NCBI GenBank assembly: GCA_041738285.1 | Contig: JBGSQB010000056.1 | Coordinates: 1 to 18,943 of the forward strand | Direction of reading: 5' to 3' | DNA from: SZUA-521 sp041738285 | GTDB lineage: Bacteria; Pseudomonadota; Gammaproteobacteria; Pseudomonadales; Azotimanducaceae | Length of the DNA stretch: 18,943 bases | Shown here: piece after piece, positions 13,528 to 18,943 of the stretch | Layout of the letters: every line of letters starts with the position of its first letter | Numbering within the stretch: position 1 is the first letter of the stretch | The notes under the pieces: model-generated | Seen by the model: only the letters and a program-made list of their open reading frames with translations | What the model was told of the DNA's origin: nothing | Databases searched by the model: none | Made by a program: the position numbers and the translations under genes

Positions 13528-14537
13528 GTGCGCTTCTCCGAATCAAGGGTCGCATACACTCGCGCAACGTCGAGGATGTGCCGTGCGTGACCAAGGGTTT
13601 CGTGCCAGATCAACATCTTCACCAGGCGCGTTGCCGCCTTCATCGTCGCGCTCAGATCGAACAACACCGATACGCTACTGCCTTTCACATCGGACGAGAC
13701 GATCGGATCGGCAATGGTCGCGATGGCACGTGGGTTTGCGAGCGCCGCGCTGCTCATCAATGCGTTGACAACGTTGGCATCGACATCAGGCGACTTGAAG
13801 GCGACAGTAAGATCGAGCAGCGACCCCACGCGCACCGGAACATTCAGTGCATAGCCGGTCACCTTGCCCTTCAGTGCAGGCAATAGGTGTTCAACCCACG
13901 CGGGCGCGGGTGACGCATTCGGAATGATGTTCTCCGCGCCCGACCGACTGCGCCGGTAGTCCGGCCCCGCATAGTCCTGCAGGCTCTGGTCGCTCGTATA
14001 GGCATGCACCGACGTCATCGTTGCGTGCTCGATTCCATGGGAGTCGGAAATCGTCTTCAACATCAGTGCCATCGCGGTGGTCGTGGCGGAGGCGGCTGAA
14101 ACGATGCGATCTGTGGAACGCGCTTCGTGATCGTTCACACCGCACACGACGACGCGGTCGACCGCACCATCAGGCAGTTTCGAGATCAGCACGCGAGGTG
14201 CACCGTTGTCGAGGTGCGGCTGCACCGACTCGCGCGTTCGATAGGCCCCAGTCGCATCGATGACAAGGTCGACATCGAACACGTCCCAGGGGATCTCCGA
14301 CGGTCGGTCTGCCGACATCATCCGCGTCGAAAAGCGCGGGTGTACGAGATAGTTGCCTTCCAGCGATACGCTGGGCGCCTCGTCGCCGTCGCGCCGCAGT
14401 TCATGGCACAACAGATCATGGAGGATATCGGCGCGACCCACATCCGAGACCGCAACCACCTCGAACCCTGCGTCACGCGTAGCCAGCGCATAGATCTGGC
14501 GTCCGATGCCACCGAACCCCATCACCCCTATTCGCAT
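13524..14537 (-). CDS. GAPDH-fold paralogue lacking the catalytic cysteine (probable pseudoenzyme)
   Basis: A 337-residue GAPDH-family protein that aligns along its whole length with the gene downstream. The Rossmann motif MGFGGIGR is kept, as are TGAYRTRESV, the general-base histidine H178 in SVHAYTSDQ, and RRSRSGAENIIP. The catalytic motif reads SAASATTTA: the active cysteine is A151 (codon GCC, 14079-14081 region on the minus strand) and the second cysteine is also alanine. The phosphate loop STGAA has become NASPAPA, the phosphate-site arginine is N232, and DNEWGY near the end is HETLGH. It cannot work by the normal thiohemiacetal mechanism. I start at the ATG because GGAGG is 5 nt upstream; a GTG two codons earlier lies inside that ribosome site. 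The frame is intact, so it is maintained, not decayed. Confidence 0.9.
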   Translation of the reverse strand: MRIGVMGFGGIGRQIYALATRDAGFEVVAVSDVGRADILHDLLCHELRRDGDEAPSVSLEGNYLVHPRFSTRMMSADRPSEIPWDVFDVDLVIDATGAYRTRESVQPHLDNGAPRVLISKLPDGAVDRVVVCGVNDHEARSTDRIVSAASATTTAMALMLKTISDSHGIEHATMTSVHAYTSDQSLQDYAGPDYRRSRSGAENIIPNASPAPAWVEHLLPALKGKVTGYALNVPVRVGSLLDLTVAFKSPDVDANVVNALMSSAALANPRAIATIADPIVSSDVKGSSVSVLFDLSATMKAATRLVKMLIWHETLGHARHILDVARVYATLDSEKRT

Positions 14538-14647
14538 TGCCACCTCCGATTGCCCGTGCGCAAGCTATGTTAGCTCGACCAACGATGCGCGCCGTGATTC
14601 ACTCTACTGTCCCGGCAGGCGCAATGGCGACGCCATAAGGACATACC

Positions 14648-15763
14648 GTGACCGAACTATTGAGCGATCAGGCAGTCGTGGCGCGCGTGCTCACTCATAT
14701 CGTCGAGGGCACGACGGATCTTGGGACGCGCGTGTGGCGGGAACCGGTAGTCAACTACCGCAGCGAAACACGCCTTGCGGCAGAACTTGGTCTGCTGCGA
14801 CGGCTGCCCATCCCCTTCTGCCCTTCGGTCGCGTTGCCAGACGCCGGCTCGTACGTCGCCCGCAGCGCGGCTGGCACGCCGCTACTGGTGGTGCGTGGCA
14901 AGGACGGTGAGGTCCACGCTTTCCGCAATGCCTGTCGCCACCGTGGCATGCGTCTGGCGGACGGCACGGGTTGCGCGAAGGCCTTTGTCTGCGGCTACCA
15001 CGGCTGGGCATACCGCCTCGACGGTACTTTGCAGCACGTCCCGCACGGCAGCGGCTTCCCCGGACTCGACCACGCAACGCACGGATTGGTTGCCGTCGCA
15101 GCGACCGAGCGCGCTGGCCTTGTATTCATCGATCAGTCGTCCCAAGGTGACTTTTCGTCGCTCGACGCCATACCCGCACTCATCGCCAGCCACCAGCAGA
15201 TCTTCGCCCACGGCGAGAGCACCACAGACGCGAACTGGAAACTCGTGATGGAAGGCAATCTCGAGGGATACCACATCAAACCGACTCACCCAACCTCGTT
15301 CTATCCGTACGGCTTCGACAATCTGACGGTCATCGAACCCTTTGGAAACAACTGTCGCGTCACCTTCCCATTCCGACGCATTGAAAAACTGCGTGGCCTG
15401 CCACCCGAGCAACGTACGATCGATGGCATGGTCACCTACGTCTACCACCTGTTTCCCAACGTGATCGTCGCCGTGCTGTCGAATCACACCACGGTGTCAA
15501 TTCTCGAACCCATCAGCGTCGACCAGACGCGGTTCATCACCTACCGGCTCACTAACGCATCGACTGCGGGCGAACCCACCACACACGAGCGCGCCAGTCG
15601 CGACGCTACATTCGTTGCCGATACCGGGGGTAAAGAGGACGCTGCGGTCACGCGCGCAATCCAGGCGGGCATCGCGAGCAACGCCAACGACTGTTTCACC
15701 TATGGGCTCTTCGAGCAGGCGATCGTCCACTTCCACGAGACGCTGCACGCCTTGCTCGACTGA
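14648..15763 (+). CDS. Rieske non-heme iron oxygenase, alpha subunit
   Basis: A 371-residue ring-hydroxylating-type oxygenase large subunit. The N-terminal Rieske domain binds [2Fe-2S] through C96 and H98 (CRHRGMRL) and C115 and H118 (CGYHGWAY). The catalytic domain has NLEGYHIKPTH with H209 and H214, and a C-terminal acidic residue (D348 in NANDCF), as the likely mononuclear iron ligands. The family oxidises aromatics, quaternary amines or similar substrates, using electrons from a separate reductase; none is encoded nearby. Family resemblance is to the SRPBCC Rieske group, but the substrate is unknown. The start is a GTG with AAGGA about 6 nt upstream. It diverges from the GAPDH pair across about 110 bp, and its stop is 3 nt from the convergent methyltransferase. 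Confidence 0.9.
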   Translation: MTELLSDQAVVARVLTHIVEGTTDLGTRVWREPVVNYRSETRLAAELGLLRRLPIPFCPSVALPDAGSYVARSAAGTPLLVVRGKDGEVHAFRNACRHRGMRLADGTGCAKAFVCGYHGWAYRLDGTLQHVPHGSGFPGLDHATHGLVAVAATERAGLVFIDQSSQGDFSSLDAIPALIASHQQIFAHGESTTDANWKLVMEGNLEGYHIKPTHPTSFYPYGFDNLTVIEPFGNNCRVTFPFRRIEKLRGLPPEQRTIDGMVTYVYHLFPNVIVAVLSNHTTVSILEPISVDQTRFITYRLTNASTAGEPTTHERASRDATFVADTGGKEDAAVTRAIQAGIASNANDCFTYGLFEQAIVHFHETLHALLD

Positions 15764-15766
15764 GCG

Positions 15767-16513
15767 TCAGCGTTTGGGTCGGCGGGCGACGAACACCTCG
15801 TACCGCCCTGGGTCGAGCTGCGAGTGCTCGATCGGCACACACGATGCATTGAACCCCGCATCCCTCAGGATGCCGAGCCACTCATCCCGTCCAAACAGCC
15901 CTTCGATGTGGCGATCATGCTCCACGGCCACGGAGCCGTCGGCTTCACGCAGCATGTACGCATAGTCGACCGTGTAGGTGCTGTCGGTCGGGTCGGGATC
16001 CCAGGTCCACTCGAGGTAGCGCATCGAGCGACCATGACCGTCCTCGCCGCCGTCGTCCGTTGACGAATGGAAATTCTCACGCAGGTAATCGGGGCAGAAC
16101 AATGCAACGCCGCCCGGTCGACAATGGAGGAATGCCGTTTCGACCGCGCTCTTCAAGTCCGCATGGGTCGTCATGTAGCACACGGCGTCATGGACGAACA
16201 CACAATCGAACTGGCGCCCAAGTCGAACGCTGCGCATGTCGCCTTCGGCATGGGTGCAGTCGGGATTCAACTGCCGGCTGAGGGCGAGCATGGCGGGTGC
16301 CAGATCAACGAGTGCCACATCGGTGAAGTGGCGTTTCATGAAGAAGGCGTTGTTACCACCGCCGCACCCGAGTTCGAGCAATGAAGTCGTAGTGCCATTG
16401 CTCTTGTCCCGCAGAAGCGCGTAGTAGCTCGATGCTTCTTCTTCGTAGTCGGCAACCGGTGACAACAGCGGCCACCAACTCGCCAGGTCCGCATACAGCT
16501 TTTCGGTGGCCAC
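15767..16513 (-). CDS. Class I SAM-dependent methyltransferase
   Basis: A 248-residue protein with the Rossmann-type methyltransferase fold. Motif I is LLELGCGGGNN (45-55); motif II region VALVDLAPAMLALSRQL, the acidic GDMRSV, FDCVFVHDAVCYM and a CRPGGVALF motif follow in order. The N-terminus (YADLASWWPLLSP) and C-terminal EHDRHIEGLFGRDEWLGILR resemble methyltransferases acting on small molecules, but the substrate is unknown. It starts at GTG with a GGGGCGAG stretch upstream. It is the last gene after phhB and gst, 18 nt downstream of gst, and probably co-transcribed. Confidence 0.87.
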   Translation of the reverse strand: MATEKLYADLASWWPLLSPVADYEEEASSYYALLRDKSNGTTTSLLELGCGGGNNAFFMKRHFTDVALVDLAPAMLALSRQLNPDCTHAEGDMRSVRLGRQFDCVFVHDAVCYMTTHADLKSAVETAFLHCRPGGVALFCPDYLRENFHSSTDDGGEDGHGRSMRYLEWTWDPDPTDSTYTVDYAYMLREADGSVAVEHDRHIEGLFGRDEWLGILRDAGFNASCVPIEHSQLDPGRYEVFVARRPKR

Positions 16514-16531
16514 GTGCTCGCCCCGCCTGTG

Positions 16532-17290
16532 TCAGCCCTTGACCGCCGCTTCGCGCGCCGCGCGCACCTTGTCGTTGGTCTGATTGAAGAGCAGTTCGCG
16601 GCGTGCCTTCTCCTGCGCTTCCGTGCGCGTTTCCTGGCCAAGTTCGCGGCCGACCCGTCGGCCCGTCTCGACCGCAGGTCGCGCCCCCACTTCATCGACC
16701 CAGCGCTTGACGTTGGCGAAGGTCGTCCAGATGGAATCATCGATCATGCGCCCGAGCAGGAACGCCCACGGCCAGGTCACGATGTCGGCAATGCTGTAGT
16801 GCGCACCCGCGAGATAGCGGTTGACGGACAATTGCGCGTCCATCACCCCCGCCAGGCGATCGACCTCGCCGAGAAAGCGCTTGGCACCGTACTCGAGTTG
16901 GGTCGGATCCGAAACCATGTTGCGCGCGTAATTCTTGAAGTGATTGGCATTGCCCATCATCGGGCCGAGGTTGGCCATCTGCCAATGAACCCATTGCAGG
17001 ACTGCATAGCGCTGCGCGCCGGCCTTTGGCAGGAACTTGCCGGTCTTGTCGGCAAGGTATTCGAGGATCGCGCCCGACTCGAAGATCGACAGCGGCGCAC
17101 CGCCGCCCAGCGGATCGTGATCGACGATCGCCGGCATACGGTTGTTCGGACTGATGCGCAGGAACTCGGGCTTGAACTGGTCGCCACCACCAATGTCCAC
17201 CGGCACAATCCGATAAGGAAGGCCACATTCTTCCAGCATGATTGAGACTTTCCATCCGTTTGGAGTGGGCCAGTAATGCAAGTCGATCAT
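16532..17290 (-). CDS. Glutathione S-transferase, YghU/YfcG-like
   Basis: A 252-residue cytosolic GST. The N-terminal thioredoxin-like domain reads MIDLHYWPTPNGWKVSIMLE, with the Thr-Pro-Asn motif of the Nu/YghU class (T9, N11) in place of a catalytic Tyr or Ser, followed by NNRMPAIVDHD with the cis-proline and SIFESGAILEYLADKTG for glutathione binding. The helical C-terminal domain includes LQWVHWQMANLGPMMG, again characteristic of YghU/YfcG/Ure2-type proteins that act as disulfide-bond reductases or organic peroxidases on glutathione. The ATG has GGAGAAA upstream and overlaps the phhB stop by ATGA. Confidence 0.92.
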   Translation of the reverse strand: MIDLHYWPTPNGWKVSIMLEECGLPYRIVPVDIGGGDQFKPEFLRISPNNRMPAIVDHDPLGGGAPLSIFESGAILEYLADKTGKFLPKAGAQRYAVLQWVHWQMANLGPMMGNANHFKNYARNMVSDPTQLEYGAKRFLGEVDRLAGVMDAQLSVNRYLAGAHYSIADIVTWPWAFLLGRMIDDSIWTTFANVKRWVDEVGARPAVETGRRVGRELGQETRTEAQEKARRELLFNQTNDKVRAAREAAVKG

Positions 17291-17601
17291 GGGTTTCTCC
17301 TGTCCAATATCCGGTTCATCGAGGCCGCCAATTCGAAGTCCCGTTGGGATATGCCACTGGCATCATGTGTCACCAGATCAACTCGCACGGTGGAGTACAC
17401 ATTGAACCATTCCGGATGATGGTTCATCCGCTCGGCGATCAGCGCCACCTCGCTCATGAACCCAAATGCCTCGACGAAGTCGCGGAATCGAAACTCGCGA
17501 TGGAGCTTTTCATCACGCACGCGCCATGCATCAGGCTCATTGGCATTGAGTTCCGACAGGCGGCGACCGACCTCCACCGAATCGAGCGCACGAACGGCCA
17601 C
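17287..17601 (-). CDS. phhB: Pterin-4a-carbinolamine dehydratase
   Basis: This 104-residue enzyme dehydrates 4a-hydroxytetrahydropterin so the cofactor of phenylalanine hydroxylase can be recycled; members also act in other pterin- or molybdopterin-related settings. The family signature ERMNHHPEWFNVYSTVRVDL (57-76) contains the catalytic histidines H61 and H62, and H79 in VTHDASGIS is the third. It starts at GTG 2 nt after GAGGAG. No phenylalanine hydroxylase gene is present in the window. It overlaps the GST gene by 4 nt, so the two are translated together. Confidence 0.95.
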   Translation of the reverse strand: MAVRALDSVEVGRRLSELNANEPDAWRVRDEKLHREFRFRDFVEAFGFMSEVALIAERMNHHPEWFNVYSTVRVDLVTHDASGISQRDFELAASMNRILDRRNP

Positions 17602-17765
17602 GGCTCCTCCTCAGCCCACGGAAAATGATGTTCGTGGACGATGAGCGAGTGTACACCGGCACTGGACCTCACCTCGACATTGGGCAATAGTTCGCGCACA
17701 TCGGGCGATCGGCCCTCGATCGTTCTGGTGCACCTGCACCCCGGTAACGCCGTTGGAGAGACGTT
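17602..17765. other. 164-bp divergent intergenic region with a possible 42-codon ORF
   Basis: The gap separates phhB (minus) from the glycosyltransferase (plus). No clear sigma-70 promoter or hairpin stands out. One open frame, ATG at 17641 to TGA at 17769, would encode MSECTPALDLTSTLGN and about 26 further residues. It has no good ribosome site and no recognisable domain, but its TGA overlaps the proposed CTG start of the next gene (CTGA). It may be a leader peptide or chance. Confidence 0.3.
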
Positions 17766-18943
17766 CTGAAGCCTACGGTCGCACCTGCGCCGCCTGCTAC
17801 CGATGTCGTGCCGCCACCAAAAGTAGAGTGTTGGCGCGGACGCATCGCGTTTCTGGTCAAAAACCTCGGCTACGGCGGCGTGCAACGCAACATGCTACGG
17901 GTGGCGAACCAGCTCGTGCGGATGGGCTTTGCGGTAGATCTCGTCACCGCAGGCGATGGCCCCCTGTGCGCCGAGGTCGGAGCGGGCGTGAACATGGTGC
18001 GCCTGCACAAGGGCAGTCGATTTCGGGCGCGCTTGCTCGCCATCCGCGCTCACCCATCGGCACTGCGTGCACTCGCGCTGCCAGTGGTGTTGCCCTTGCA
18101 CCCCATCAAGGGTCTCAACATGTTGCAACCGCTAGTCCAGTACCTTCTGGATACCCCGCCGGACGTGCTCGTCAGCGCAACTGCCAATCAGAACATCGTG
18201 GCTGCCCTTGCCCGGCGGCTTGCCCGACCACCGACTGCGTTGGTGTTCACGGAGCGACATGCCTTGCGCCAACGCCGACTGACGAGCATCAAGTTTGCCC
18301 GCCGCTTTGTTCCGCCGCTGATGAGAGTGGTGTATCGCGATGCCGATGCCATCATCGGCGTCTCTGATCGGGTGTGCAGCGAACTCGCGTCGCTGCTCCG
18401 CCTCCCGGAGCAGCAGATTCAGCGAATCTACAATCCGGCCGTGCCCGCCGAAATCGAAGGGCGCGCCGCCGAACCCGTGGATCACCCTTGGTTCCTGCCG
18501 GGTGAACCACCGATCGTCCTGTCCGCGGGTCGCATGTCCGTGAAGAAGGACTACGCCACACTGATCCGGGCCTTTGCCCGAGCACATCACAGCGTGCGCG
18601 CCAGACTTGTCATTTTGAGTTCGGCCCAGCCCGGAACGAAGCAGGAAGGTCTCAAGGCAGAGCTCGAAGCCCTCGCCCGTTCGCTGGGTATCGGCGACGA
18701 CTTCGCGATGATGCCATTCGTCGCAAACCCGTTCGCATACATGGCGAAGTCCAAGGTATTTGCGTTGGCATCGATCACCGAGGGATTTGGTAACGTAGTG
18801 GCAGAAGCGCTGGCGTGCGGTTGCCGCGTCGTCAGCACGCGCACGGAGGGCCCGGTCGAAGTGCTCGATAACGGCCGTTTCGGCACGATCGTTGCGATCG
18901 GGGATGTCGATGCGATGGCAGATGCGCTGATCGAAGCCCTCGG
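17766..18943 (+). CDS. GT4-type glycosyltransferase (3' end outside window)
   Basis: A glycosyltransferase of the GT-B fold, GT4 family, probably building lipopolysaccharide or another surface glycan from a nucleotide sugar. About 392 residues are visible before the right edge. The N-terminal domain has FLVKNLGYGGVQRNMLRVAN (donor/acceptor loop of the Glyco_transf_4 type) and SVSDRV-like IIGVSDRVCSEL. The C-terminal domain has VLSAGRMSVKKDYATLIRAF and the nucleotide-sugar motif ITEGFGNVVAEALACGCRVV followed by STRTEGPVEVL. The frame contains no ATG upstream of the domain. CTG at 17766 has GGAGAG 5 nt upstream and is my choice; GTG at 17808 is the alternative but has no ribosome site. Confidence 0.88.
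   Translation, partial: MKPTVAPAPPATDVVPPPKVECWRGRIAFLVKNLGYGGVQRNMLRVANQLVRMGFAVDLVTAGDGPLCAEVGAGVNMVRLHKGSRFRARLLAIRAHPSALRALALPVVLPLHPIKGLNMLQPLVQYLLDTPPDVLVSATANQNIVAALARRLARPPTALVFTERHALRQRRLTSIKFARRFVPPLMRVVYRDADAIIGVSDRVCSELASLLRLPEQQIQRIYNPAVPAEIEGRAAEPVDHPWFLPGEPPIVLSAGRMSVKKDYATLIRAFARAHHSVRARLVILSSAQPGTKQEGLKAELEALARSLGIGDDFAMMPFVANPFAYMAKSKVFALASITEGFGNVVAEALACGCRVVSTRTEGPVEVLDNGRFGTIVAIGDVDAMADALIEAL

Noticed and set aside
17454..17885. 143-codon minus-strand frame spanning the phhB 5' end
   Set aside because: It overlaps conserved phhB codons in another frame and has no domain.

Overview
The window looks like chromosomal DNA from a GC-rich gammaproteobacterium, probably an uncultured or little-studied lineage. 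The basis is a PspF/PspABC envelope-stress locus with enterobacterial-style sigma-54 architecture, a Pseudomonas-like REP pair, and dense operons that use many GTG starts and 4-base stop/start overlaps. It is almost fully coding. No stretch over 300 bases lacks a gene, and I saw no rRNA, tRNA, CRISPR array, transposase or prophage gene.

Layout, left to right. (1) 1-1223, minus: N-terminal ~407 residues of DnaX, running off the left edge. (2) 1281-1961, plus: a cytosolic glycerophosphodiesterase. (3) 1966-3908, minus: the psp operon (pspA, pspB, pspC, then a small membrane/coiled-coil gene). pspF diverges at 4087; the 178-bp gap holds a candidate sigma-54 promoter, a consensus IHF site, an inverted-repeat activator site and an extended -10 promoter. 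(4) 5109-5885: a periplasmic PheC-like cyclohexadienyl dehydratase 2 nt after pspF. (5) 5966-11874, plus: a tightly packed seven-gene operon, iorA-iorB-like molybdenum hydroxylase followed by soxX-soxY-soxZ-soxA and an fccB-like sulfide dehydrogenase flavoprotein. An inverted REP pair closes it. (6) 11954-14537, minus: a GAPDH paralogue that has lost its catalytic cysteine, an intact GAPDH whose start overlaps its stop, and a VOC-family protein. (7) 14648-15763, plus: an orphan Rieske oxygenase alpha subunit. (8) 15767-17601, minus: phhB, a YghU-like glutathione S-transferase and a SAM methyltransferase. (9) from ~17766, plus: a GT4 glycosyltransferase running off the right edge.

The genes suggest a respiratory bacterium that oxidises reduced sulfur in the periplasm (SoxXA and SoxYZ, plus a flavocytochrome-c type sulfide dehydrogenase). 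The Sox set here lacks soxB and soxCD, and it is translationally coupled to a Tat-exported molybdenum hydroxylase, which is the most unusual arrangement in the window. The second is the tandem GAPDH pair, in which the upstream member has lost the catalytic cysteine, the phosphate-site arginine and the C-terminal NAD-contact motif but has kept the fold.
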